Source: Lichtheimia corymbifera B2541 | Lineage: Eukaryota > Mucoromycota > Mucoromycetes > Mucorales > Lichtheimiaceae | DNA length: 64,000 nucleotides | NCBI GenBank assembly: GCA_000697475.1 | Contig: JNEU01000784.1 | Location: 104,666 to 168,665, forward strand | Direction: 5' to 3' | Shown here: positions 55,065 through 64,000 of the stretch, in pieces | How positions within the stretch are numbered: position 1 is the first letter of the stretch | Layout: each line of letters starts with the position of its first letter | Translations under genes and position numbers: made by a program | Notes under the pieces: model-generated | What the model was told of the DNA's origin: nothing | The model's database searches: none | What the model saw: the letters and a program-made list of their open reading frames with translations, nothing else

Positions 55065-56118
55065 TCATTCCCAAGCCAGCTTTTCTACGTTACCAAACAT
55101 ATTGTTTGGCGAGCCTTCTAGAAACATATCATTATAATTCAAGCTATCAGGAACTAAAAGTGATGAAGGCATCACGCTGCTATCCTCCATGATAGTTTGA
55201 TCTTCATGCTCATATTGCTGCTGATGATGATGGCTGAGGATTGATGATGATGAGCTACTGATAGTGGATGTGGATGTAGATGGCCTGGGTTGGGCCCAAC
55301 CTTGATGAAGAGCAGCCTCAACGACGGCGTCGGAAGATTCTGGAAATGAAGTTGGTGTCAATTGCTGTTGTGGGTCAGTGCTCAAGTAATATGGGGCTTG
55401 TAACACAGGTGCCATGGTAGTACAATCTTGCATGACAGGCGATGTAGGCCAACAGGCTGCCATTACAGCTGCTTCCCAAGACCCATCACCATAGCCGAGC
55501 GTCAACGTGCTATCAGATGGCTCACTTGCAGCAAAAACCATCGAGTCAGGTGATGTCGAAACCATGCACGGTGTTTCGGAAGACATGCATGATATTTCAT
55601 TATCTTGTTGTTGTCCCGAGTGCTGTTGATTTGATGCCTCCACAGACGATGACAATGACGATGATGACGACGTTGTTGTTGTTGATGATGATGCTCCTGC
55701 ACGTCGACGCCTTGGAGTATACTTATAATTAGGATACCTGATATACAAAAGTTAGATCAAATAATTGATAAGGTTTTTCTTAGACTTACATTTCCAAATG
55801 CTCTTGCTTAGCAATCTCAGCCACCATCTTGTACTTTTCCTTGACTTGCTCAGGTTCCTGTCGCCACCATTCTGCCACAACCTTGGAGATATCACGATGG
55901 TTAGCTCCAGGGACTCGTTCGACAATAATTTTTTGCATGTCAAGACGATACGCCAAAAAGCAGTTGATAGGTCGCGGAATGCGTTCCGGATGACGTTTCC
56001 GCTGTTTACGTTGTGGACGTTGGCGCCGAGTCATGTTCATGGTTTGTCGATCTGACACTTGGGCTGCGAGCTTATCCAAAGTCTTTTGACGTGCTTGACT
56101 AATAGGTACACTGCTCAT
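55065..56118 (-). CDS. MATA-type HMG-box transcription factor
   Basis: Single HMG-box protein of the mating-type/STE11-like class. Two exons on the minus strand, 55790-56118 and 55065-55737, giving 333 residues in phase. The box spans about residues 47-122: RIPRPINCFLAYRLDMQ, then PGANHRDISKVVAEWW, then KYKMVAEIAKQEHLEMYP and NYKYTPRRRR. The PGANHRDISK and YPNYKYTPRR blocks are typical of sex-determination and related HMG factors in Mucoromycota and Dikarya. A very basic stretch (RQRPQRKQRKRHPER) precedes the box. The C-terminal half is Ser/Gln/Thr-rich. The intron interrupts the box just before MYPNYKY, a position seen in fungal MAT HMG genes. Neighbours are HSP90 and a Kelch/BTB gene, not those of the known sex locus. 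Confidence 0.87.
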
Positions 56119-57281
56119 TACGATGATGTAGAACGTATACAAGTGTGTGTGCGTGTGAAAGAATAAGGCAACACTAATACAAAATAGCAAAACGAGTGGA
56201 AAGGGTATAGAGATAATTATAGGATGACTGTGTGTACAGATTATTAAGAGATAGAGAAAATTAGATGAGAAAGAGGAAAAGAAAGAGGATAATGCTAACA
56301 TCGATTCTAGTGAGGTGTATTCTTATATGATATTGAAATGCTTCTTCACAACCAAATGACGAAAATTAGAACCAGAAAAAGACAGCGCGTGAGCGTAAGC
56401 ATGGTAGTGAGGATGCTAACAGGTGGCTGGTCCATGGATCCTTCCATACGAATATTAGGATGTATCAGAAAATAGCACCAGTGCACGCACGCATGGTTAC
56501 CTATGGCACCTGCAAATACCCCTTGCTCCTTTTTTTCCTTGTCTTTACTTGACAGACATGCATGCAATATGACACATTGTTTCCGCTAGACACAATGAAT
56601 ACATAACGTGGCAATTCATTTTATACTACCGATAAACATTTACAACAGCATTAGCATGCTGCACTCGCCTCCCTAATTTCCCTCTCTCTGAACTCACCCT
56701 GGATTAGTTAAGGTAGGCTGAATACATACACTCAATACAGCGGAGGATAACACGATATGCATGAGATCACTTCGGATGCAGCAGCCGACGGCTCGGATAC
56801 CAAGGAGGTAAAAAGGGGGTAATATGTGCAAAAAGAAGCATATAAATACAAGCTCAGCAGCAGCAATGATCCACTTTGAGAGAAAGAAAAACATAGAGTG
56901 ACGCGAAGGCACGTGTCAAATGAATGTATTTTAGGCGATGACAAAAACAATGTCTTTGTTGACTCCATCCTCCCTTAGGCACGTTGGGTGTGAATATCCA
57001 GAACAACAACAAAAACAGCACAAAGGAAAACAAAAAAAAGCTTCGTAGTATATAGTAGACAAGCACGAAGAATCTAAGTCGAATATACCAGCTGATATTG
57101 GGGGGAGGGTGGATGTAAAACGGCAAAAGACGAGTGAGAAAGAAAATATGATTGTAGCTTTGTGTGCAATAGTAAAAGGAAAAAGTGATAGCGTTGAAAT
57201 GATTATTGATGATGGTGGTGGTAGCGGTGGTGGTGGTGATGATGGATGAGGATATACAAGAATATGTTGTTTTCTAGTTGA
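56119..57281. other. Spacer of about 1.2 kb between HMG-box and Kelch/BTB genes
   Basis: The HMG reading frame remains open upstream to 56301 but encodes a hydrophobic T-rich stretch typical of a leader. Other frames are short and lack features. At 57205-57245 there is a TGG/TGA-type trinucleotide-rich stretch in the 3' region of the next gene. Confidence 0.5.
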
Positions 57282-59048
57282 TTATGCTTCCATGGGGCTA
57301 TCTGGACGAGCAGGATCGTCTTCTTCTGAGTCGTCTTCTGAGTCTGACATGGGATTATCTTGCTGTTGTTGGCTGTTGTTGAGTAAACCATTACCATATC
57401 CTCCTACAATGGTAGCGTCTCGAGGCATCTCGTCCCATAGTTGGAATAGGACATGTTGAGGCAATTCTCGAAAATGATTGGTACGAACGACAGCACCAAA
57501 ATGATCAAACATGAAATGAAGAGCTGTTTGTTGAAGACCACGTTGACCAGCAAGACCAGCGCAGTGATAAATCTTTCCCACAGTATTGACATCCATATCG
57601 CTGTGTAGACGGCGTACACATAATGCAAGTAGACGTGGTAATAGATACAAGTTGGCCATAACAAGCAAGTCGGCAATAAGAACGAGTGGTGTGATTTCAT
57701 CGAGGGTGTCGGTATAAAGAAAACGCACAAAGGCTTCAAGGACTGGGAAAGGTTCTGGTAGTGTAAGTGTATCGGATACAGATTCTGCCATTCCCGAAGC
57801 TAATAAGTGTGCAAAATGTGGCCACCTGGCGAGTAATACAAGTCGATGTGCACGTAAAAGACCGGCATCAGGATCGATACTTGATTGAATAGAGAAATCG
57901 GCACTTTGTGATTGCTGCATCAATAATGAAACAAGGTCTGTACCCAATTGAGGAGGTGGAACAGGTACAATGCCGTATTCTTTAAGATCTACATGGAGAA
58001 TAAGTGCATAATAGTCGTCAGGTTCTTGATCTGATCCACATAAATAGAATGATGTATCATGTTCAGCCATGGCAAAGGCGTGCCATCCACCTCGATCAAA
58101 GGCTGACCCCATATCACGATGTGTCCACTGCATAGAAGGCATATCCAGCGTCCATAAACCAGTAGTGGGTGGATCTTCCATAGCAGATACTGAAACGGGT
58201 GATGTTACAACGACGACGAGTTGATCTCCACATAATTGAGAGAATCGTTGGCCCCCAAGTGATGGTGCAGAAGGCGAGTCTATCTCGAGATGAGTGACAC
58301 CATGTCTCTCGAGGTCGATAAAAGAAAGGTGGTTGGAGCGACCCATATCATCTTCAAAGCCTCCAAAGACGTAGAGACGTTTGTTGTACCAAAAGCTTAT
58401 ATGTTGTGATCGGCGTACGAATGGTATAGGCGGGTGCCACTCCCACGTGGCTAAATCCAATACAAGCAAAGTGTCTGCAAACATGCCCTGTGATGCCAAT
58501 CCTCCTGCAATATATAAACGATCACCATGGATAGTCGCTGAATGCCGCACTCGTCCATCCGGTACTGCTCCCAATGTCTCTGGTTGTTCCCATGTCAATG
58601 TTTCCAAATCCAATACAAATACATCATTGTAGAATCGTCCATCCTCCTCGCCGTTTCCGCCAAATACCACAAGCTTGTTACGCGATTTCCACAGTGTTGC
58701 CGTATGATCATTGCGTTTAGCAGGCGCTCTTCCCCGTGTATATAATACGCGTTCCCATCGACACCTTCCTTCCACATCATCCGGTTGTAACACAAGTCGA
58801 TATAATGCATTGAATACTTCATCCGAATATTGATCGAATCCGCCAAAGACATACATGGCATCTCCAACTACTGTCAACGAAGCACCAACCAATGATCCTA
58901 ATGATTCGCCCGTAGTCAAACGTGGTTGTGCTGTATGCTTCATAGTTGTACATGTTCCTGTTCCTACTCCACCAGTACTTGACGATGGTGTCAGCTCACG
59001 ATTGGGGCTATGTACTGATAATGGTGTCCCAGGCGCTGAGCTGTTCAT
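57282..59048 (-). CDS. Kelch-repeat and BTB/POZ domain protein (Ral2/LZTR1-like)
   Basis: Single-exon gene, 588 residues, the only sizeable intronless gene here. The N-terminal two thirds form a Kelch propeller with repeats marked by AMYVFGGFDQY, KLVVFGGNGEEDG, RLYIAGGLASQG and RLYVFGGFEDD. A BTB/POZ domain follows (about residues 390-500): ADFSIQSS, RAHRLVLLARWPHFAHLL, EAFVRFLYTDTLDEI, then a BACK-like helical part (LPRLLALCVRRLHSDM, VGKIYHCAGLAGQRGL). The tail is acidic (SDSEDDSEEDDPARPD). The Kelch-then-BTB order is that of LZTR1 and fission-yeast Ral2, which act on Ras signalling. That assignment is an inference from domain order only. Confidence 0.88.
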   Translation of the reverse strand: MNSSAPGTPLSVHSPNRELTPSSSTGGVGTGTCTTMKHTAQPRLTTGESLGSLVGASLTVVGDAMYVFGGFDQYSDEVFNALYRLVLQPDDVEGRCRWERVLYTRGRAPAKRNDHTATLWKSRNKLVVFGGNGEEDGRFYNDVFVLDLETLTWEQPETLGAVPDGRVRHSATIHGDRLYIAGGLASQGMFADTLLVLDLATWEWHPPIPFVRRSQHISFWYNKRLYVFGGFEDDMGRSNHLSFIDLERHGVTHLEIDSPSAPSLGGQRFSQLCGDQLVVVVTSPVSVSAMEDPPTTGLWTLDMPSMQWTHRDMGSAFDRGGWHAFAMAEHDTSFYLCGSDQEPDDYYALILHVDLKEYGIVPVPPPQLGTDLVSLLMQQSQSADFSIQSSIDPDAGLLRAHRLVLLARWPHFAHLLASGMAESVSDTLTLPEPFPVLEAFVRFLYTDTLDEITPLVLIADLLVMANLYLLPRLLALCVRRLHSDMDVNTVGKIYHCAGLAGQRGLQQTALHFMFDHFGAVVRTNHFRELPQHVLFQLWDEMPRDATIVGGYGNGLLNNSQQQQDNPMSDSEDDSEEDDPARPDSPMEA

Positions 59049-59694
59049 ATTCCTTTGCTGGTTGTTGTTGTTGCTGTTGCGAGTTGTTGCTAGTGGTGGT
59101 GGTTGGTAGTGGTGATGATCGTAAGTGCTAGTGTGGCTTATCGTACTCTCGGCTATTCCCCTTCCTGTATATCCATGAGTGAATATACCCTATACTCTCT
59201 CCCTCCCTCATGTACTACCCTTACCCTTATTGTATAATGTCGTTTCAAAAGCACGTTCTTTTCGAATGCTGCTGTGCTCAAAATATAGACTGGTGTGGTA
59301 ATGCCGCTTAGTCCAATCAGCCGTTTCGACAATGGAGAATTATGGGTCAAGATTCAGCAATCAAGAATATGAAATGGACGCTGTAGCTGGCTCAATGCAA
59401 GAGTGTGGTTGCTGCGGATTCGTTGAATGTAGAGTTGAGGTCAAGCGGTTCTCAAGCAGCTGGCTCACAAACTGGAAAGTGCGAATTGAAGCTCAAGCTT
59501 GTCTAGCGGCATCACAAAGAACACAATACGCTCTTTGATTGGTCAAATCTCTCGTCTGTGTTCCGAGCGAAGCATGGATCTCTCACACCCTCTTTCCCTG
59601 CAATATAGCCAATCAACCATTTATCCATTCATTTGTACTCTTTATCCATGCTTGTATAATAATGAAATGATATGCTTTATTTTGAAATGTATGA
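59049..59694. other. Spacer between Trm2 3' end and Kelch/BTB start
   Basis: No gene seen. The region just upstream of the Kelch start is rich in CAACAAC/GTTGTTG and CCACCA repeats. The 3' side of Trm2 is AT-rich. Confidence 0.5.
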
Positions 59695-62114
59695 TTAAGT
59701 TTCTTTTTCTTCATTGGTCACCGGTGATGACGATGATGGGATAGTTTCTTTTTGATTGTTTGTAGTCTCCTCGTTTGCATGAACATCTGGCACAATAGAC
59801 TCGTTGACATCATTTGGTTCAACATCCTCAGTAGGCTTGTCAGTGCTATTCTCTTTCAAATATTCCTCGAGAACATCATCACGCATAAATTCAATGACTA
59901 GTTCACAATGCTCTGTGTGGGGAAACAAATCGATTGAAACAGCTCGGGTGGGTCGGAACGGAGAACCGGGATACTTTTTAGATGTCGCCTTGCATAATCT
60001 GTGTACACAGACACATTCCCTTTTTAGTACATGCATACATGTATATAATACACACCACCCAATCAACTCACCCAACAAAATCATCCAGTGCTTGACGAGA
60101 GTCGCAGCTAATATACACAACGCGCTTGATGAGTGGAGATCCACGGATTGCTTGAATAACTGATGGATGGACACCACTTCTATATAATCATCCCATTGCT
60201 GCTGTTAACAAAGAATCCGGTAAATAATACGCCTTTCATCTTCTTACCTTGGTGGATCCAATACTGCTACCACCTCTTCATTGCTTGCAGTTGAAATGAC
60301 ATTCACCTTATCCTCCACTTTGCCAGTATAGTATTCAATGTTCTTGATGTCTAATAATCCAAACTTGTAAATATCTTTATCATACACATTACATATCCTT
60401 CTTCCTTACCATTCAAAGCACAATTCTTTCCTGCATCCACAATAGCTTCAGGCACCATCTCGATACCAATTACGCGATCAACCGATTTAGCCATGGTGAT
60501 ACCAATTGTGCCAGTACCACAACACAAATCCAACAACGTTGTCTTTTTGCCATGTCCAACATTGCACCACTCAGCACATTTTGAGTACAGAATCTCGGTT
60601 GCAGCCGTATTGACTTGGAAGAAAGAGCTGCTGGAAATACGGAACTTGCAGCCCAATAGCTCCTCGTGAACAATACCATCACCCGTGAGCACCTCCACAG
60701 GAGCACGATCGGTAATGCCGTTGGATGGGCCGTTCCAAGCCTGGAATAAGAGCGTTGTCACCTCGGCTCCACCTTGTTGGTTCTTGAAATCATTCCAGTA
60801 CTCGATAAGCTTTTGCTTTTCTTTGGCGACTTGGTCTTCGGAAAGAGTATCGGTATTCATTTGCACCAAAATCATAACTACAAAAGTATATATAAATGTC
60901 TGATGCTTCTCCATATAGGGCATGCATATAGCACTTACCTTCGCCAGTGCTCTGAGTTTTGGTCAAAAGTGTCCTCCATACGCCAACCTTCTCGGATCTG
61001 CTGTACACTGGGTATTCCGATTCACGTACATAATCCTACATATCCGCATGCGTATTAGAATGATACCTCCTCCCTGTGGTCATAAATACTTACTTGCATG
61101 GCACGTGCAATGCGCTTTGCAATATCAGGTACGTTCAAACAATCGGAAGGATCCAATACTGCAGTGATGCCAAGCTTGTAAAGACCAAGCAAAAATCCAA
61201 CCGTGGGCTTGCCATCCAAATCATGTCCAATGGTAAATTCACACTTGGTGCGGTAGCCATTCACATTAGGTGAGCCAATGGGCTTTTCAATATCACAAAT
61301 GGGTCCCTTTCTACAATACCATCCATTAGCTATTCATTCCATATTACCACGATAACCACTTCATACCTAGCCTTGATCCATGCAAGCTGTTCTCGTTTAT
61401 CTGCAGGAACATCCTTGGTATTCATAAGCTTCCATTTGAGCTTGTCAAGCACCTTACGATTGTTGCGATCCTTCTTGACAAGCTGTTCCTCATAAGATAG
61501 CCTATCACCATCAAATATAAGTCGATCCATCCTCTCTTCAACGACAAAATCAATGGACTCACTTGTGTAATGGAGTAACTTGATCAGCAAGTTTTTCAGC
61601 AGGCGTGCGTGTATCATCCTCAGGGTTCTGATCCTTTTTGTTGTTGGGTCGTTTCTTCTTGTCAAGCTTCTGCATGCGTTGCTCGTATTTGGCCTTGCTC
61701 TCGTGAGTGTATTCTGCCTCGATCTTCTTTCCCTTGAATTCATATCCTTCAAGCTTGCTTAACATGTCCTTGGCTTCTTCTTCCGACTAGTAAAACCACC
61801 CATTCCATGTCAGATATTGCGGAGCCATTCTTCCCTCACCCAAGTATCACATATATACATACCGAAGCAGTGATAATAGCATAATCCCATTTGGGTGCTT
61901 TGCTCATGGACTTTAACCCTCTCTCGATCAATTGCTTCCGCACTGTCTTCCAGTCTTTTTTGGGAAAGTTGGTGATGCGGATCCGATGAAAGCCATCCTG
62001 GTTGTCTCGCGAATCAATCTTGGCTCGCTTCACGTCTTGGTCTTCTGTATCTGACTCGAGTGGCCGTTTACGAGTAAAAACTGATTGTAGCAGTGATTTT
62101 GCGTAGCTGAACAT
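59695..62114 (-). CDS. TRM2: tRNA (uracil-5-)-methyltransferase (Trm2/TRMT2A family)
   Basis: Makes m5U54 in the T-loop of tRNA. Nine exons on the minus strand: 61863-62114, 61563-61786, 61367-61501, 61094-61310, 60939-61035, 60410-60877, 60248-60350, 60072-60179 and 59695-59998, giving 635 residues in phase. An RRM-like N-terminal part (about 42-115: HRIRITNFPKKDW, then LSKLEGYEFKGKKIEAEY) resembles that of TRMT2A. The central part has RTKCEFTIGHDLDGKPTVGF. The SAM-binding domain has SSSFFQVNTAATEILY, LLDLCCGTGTIGITMAK and VLDPPR. The catalytic region shows YISCDSRQA (usually SCNP) and DLFPHTEHCELV with the base Glu. The C-terminal 70 residues are acidic and Ser/Thr/Asn-rich, an extension of unknown role. 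Confidence 0.92.
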
Positions 62115-63518
62115 GGTGTATTGACAAGCCGAGGGCGAGTTGGGGCAGTGGTGAACTTTTAAAAAAACTCGTGTTGCATACCCCGCATGGCCGTGACTGG
62201 TGGATAATGCAATATCCCAACCTAATCCCCATACACCCCACCTTCACTCATGCATGGATTCATCTCCTCTGTTCTATCATTTATTTCAATGAATTCAATA
62301 AAGAGGCAATTGATTGTAGCACAATCCAGCTGATGTAGGATCTCCGTTGTCATGGAAACCATCACGCTATTGTTGCCATCCCTCGACAAATCAAACTAGA
62401 CGTGCAACGTTACACGCATACGATCACTTGTCAACAACCCCACAGCATATTCAGTGTGGCTTCAAAGGAATATAATCACGCATTCCACAAAGGACCCATC
62501 AAGTAATAGGGAAGGGATCAAAATCAAAGGTAGAATAAACAGCATGTGGTGATAAACGACAGAGATGATGACTAAAGATGAATGCATGTGTATCCCTCAA
62601 TGCATAAGACTATCCTCGGCACTTGCCAGATGTCATGTGATATATGTGCCCAAGTTCATGCAATAGGATTATGCACCGACGTAAGTATTGCTGTTCATAC
62701 AATGGGGGTCATGATTGACAGTACTACTGGTAAAGTGATCAGCCGCCAATACCGGGATTGGAGCGAAGGACCACAATATATACAGTATCTCACACCTCGT
62801 TTAAATAAAATGACCATCTTTTATGGTATAATCACATGCAGTCTTTGCTCAAGACAAAATGAATTGCTTACGTCCATTCTTTTCCTCTCTTTCTTATAAG
62901 TGGGTATGCCCTCTACAATCCTGCATTCCCATACCATAAGCATTTCTATCCTAAAATGCGCCAACAATGTCTATACACGATGATGTCCAACTCAGGAAGA
63001 AAGAAGGTCTCTGATGTTATAGGATCTCAGAAATGGTTGGCCAGCGCAATGTTACATGTATTCGCTAAAGTAACCTTTTAATCCAACGCATTCACAATGA
63101 CTATATATTAATAGGTACAACGATTTGTTTCAATGGGGGATATATATCGAATGATAAAGTTTCTATCCTTGGGCGTGCTGAAAAGGTGCATGGATGGATG
63201 TGAGGTGGCGGATTACATGTACGACTTGTCAAAACATGGAGTTGAATGCTGGTGGTTGCAAACGGTTCCCAGGTTGCATAAAGGATGATGGTAGTAGCTG
63301 CCATGGAATAATGCGTAAAGTAGGATGATTGCATGCGCCAGTCTTTCAGGATGATAGCATCAAGCATAATGGTCTTCGCCACGCGTTGTACTAAAGCAAT
63401 ATCCATAAGTAGTATGCATTAAAACAGGCTGCTACACATCAATAAAACCGCGTCGATATAATCGTTTTCTGCTGTTGACGTGAACGACTGCAAGGCAACT
63501 TACTGCAAAATAAATGGC
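62115..63518. other. Spacer at the right, no firm gene
   Basis: AT-rich. One intact 105-codon frame is listed separately as doubtful. Other frames are short. No RNA gene is recognised. Confidence 0.5.
62582..62899 (+). CDS. Hypothetical protein, doubtful
   Basis: Intact frame of 105 codons from ATG to TAA. It reads CQMSCDICAQVHAIGLC near the start and STTGKVISRQYRDWSEG in the middle, with a hydrophobic end. No domain is recognised. Potential GTAAGT donor and CAG acceptor sites inside mean it could instead be part of a spliced gene. It stands alone in a spacer, so it may be chance. Confidence 0.2.
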   Translation: MHVYPSMHKTILGTCQMSCDICAQVHAIGLCTDVSIAVHTMGVMIDSTTGKVISRQYRDWSEGPQYIQYLTPRLNKMTIFYGIITCSLCSRQNELLTSILFLSFL

Positions 63519-64000
63519 ACTATTTGAGACAATGGAATGAAGGCCTTGGTGATAGCATGCTGGAACGAATGCTGTCACGTTTGATTGTGGCAGAGGAGTG
63601 TACAAGAGAAGGTGGAGTGTCAAGGAACGCGGGTGTTGTAGTAGGCTGTATACACGCCATGAATATGCCATTCAGTCAAAGACAATCGAATGAAGACAAC
63701 TGCAGCATTGACATGATGGGTTGAAGCAGGACAATCGTTCGCAGGTGGTAGTTGTAGTTGAATGGGGCAACAGTTGAGAATGGGAGGAGGGACAGGGAAG
63801 AGGCTGAGAGTGGAAGAAGTGGAAACTAAATAGGTTGAGCTGTCAGGGCATACATATTCATGCACACTGTAAATTAATCCATGACCGTGATTGCCTCTCT
63901 CAAACCTAACACTTTCACACAAGATGCTCTTGGTCATGCTGATCAACTTTGTATTGATAAAGAACCCATGCTTCATTTGAAAATTTTGAATGGGAGGGTA
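63519..64000 (+). repeat. Dispersed repeat, copy 2, runs off the right edge
   Basis: Direct-orientation counterpart of 40470-40937. It carries the same order of marks (GCGGGTGTTGTAGTAG, GACATGATGGGTTGAAGCA, purine-rich stretch, TTCATGCACACTGTAA) and ends with a type-1 satellite monomer from 63889 with CATGCTGATCAACTTTG. It continues beyond the window. Confidence 0.8.

Noticed and set aside
10017..56118. Canonical Mucorales sex locus (tptA, sexM/P, rnhA)
   Set aside because: HMG-box genes and a TPT transporter are present but 17 to 25 kb apart with unrelated genes between, and no RNA helicase gene is seen.
1..64000. CRISPR array, prophage, bacterial operon or antiphage system
   Set aside because: No regularly spaced short repeats; genes are spliced eukaryotic genes.

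Overview
This is nuclear DNA of a filamentous fungus, most likely an early-diverging one of the Mucorales (Mucoromycota). The genes are intron-rich, with short introns of roughly 45 to 100 bases. The protein set includes families kept in early fungi but not in common yeasts, notably a phosphorylase-kinase regulatory subunit, and a long THADA/Trm732 protein. Spacers are T-rich and carry CA/TG runs. The species cannot be named from sequence alone. I rebuilt exon-intron structures by hand. In every intact spliced gene the exon lengths sum to a multiple of three, which is the main internal check on the models.

Layout. 1-1000: a decayed HNH/NUMOD homing-endonuclease-like gene running off the left edge. 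1.1-16.1 kb: glutaryl-CoA dehydrogenase (-), ATP synthase subunit H (+), a nucleobase permease (+), a Bax-inhibitor-1 family protein (+), a two-HMG-box factor (+) and a BRO1/ALIX ESCRT protein (+). 16.5-20.2 kb: a tandem duplication of a secreted M28 aminopeptidase; the first copy is a pseudogene and the second is intact. 20.5-31.9 kb: Hikeshi/OPI10 (-), phosphorylase-kinase regulatory subunit (+), a MAK32-like pfkB protein (-), inositol polyphosphate multikinase (-) and a D-2-hydroxyacid dehydrogenase (+). 32.0-38.3 kb: a protein-kinase-like protein without a recognisable N-lobe (-), complex III subunit QCR8 (+) and a triose-phosphate/nucleotide-sugar transporter family protein (+). 38.3-42.4 kb: a gene-poor block with a dispersed repeat, a higher-order satellite and a long inverted repeat. 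42.5-62.1 kb: THADA/Trm732 (+, 23 exons), aldehyde dehydrogenase (-), HSP90 (-), a MATA-type HMG-box gene (-), a Kelch/BTB protein (-) and tRNA m5U methyltransferase Trm2 (-). The last 1.9 kb is a spacer ending in a second copy of the dispersed repeat.

The genes do not form a cluster or operon; this is an ordinary housekeeping neighbourhood. Thematic links are energy metabolism (Atp14, Qcr8, GCDH, ALDH), glycogen and inositol signalling (PhK, IPMK), proteostasis (HSP90, and Hikeshi as an HSP70 importer) and tRNA modification (Trm2, Trm732).

The two most notable observations are these. (1) The phosphorylase-kinase regulatory subunit carries what looks like an ILEI/PANDER-type (FAM3-like) domain inserted in the linker where animal subunits have a regulatory segment. 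(2) The inositol-polyphosphate-kinase gene appears to hold a minor-spliceosome (U12-type) AT-AC intron, with the donor ATATCCTTT and the branch site TCCTTAAC. Of the 106 introns I modelled in intact genes, four use GC-AG, this one uses AT-AC and the rest use GT-AG.
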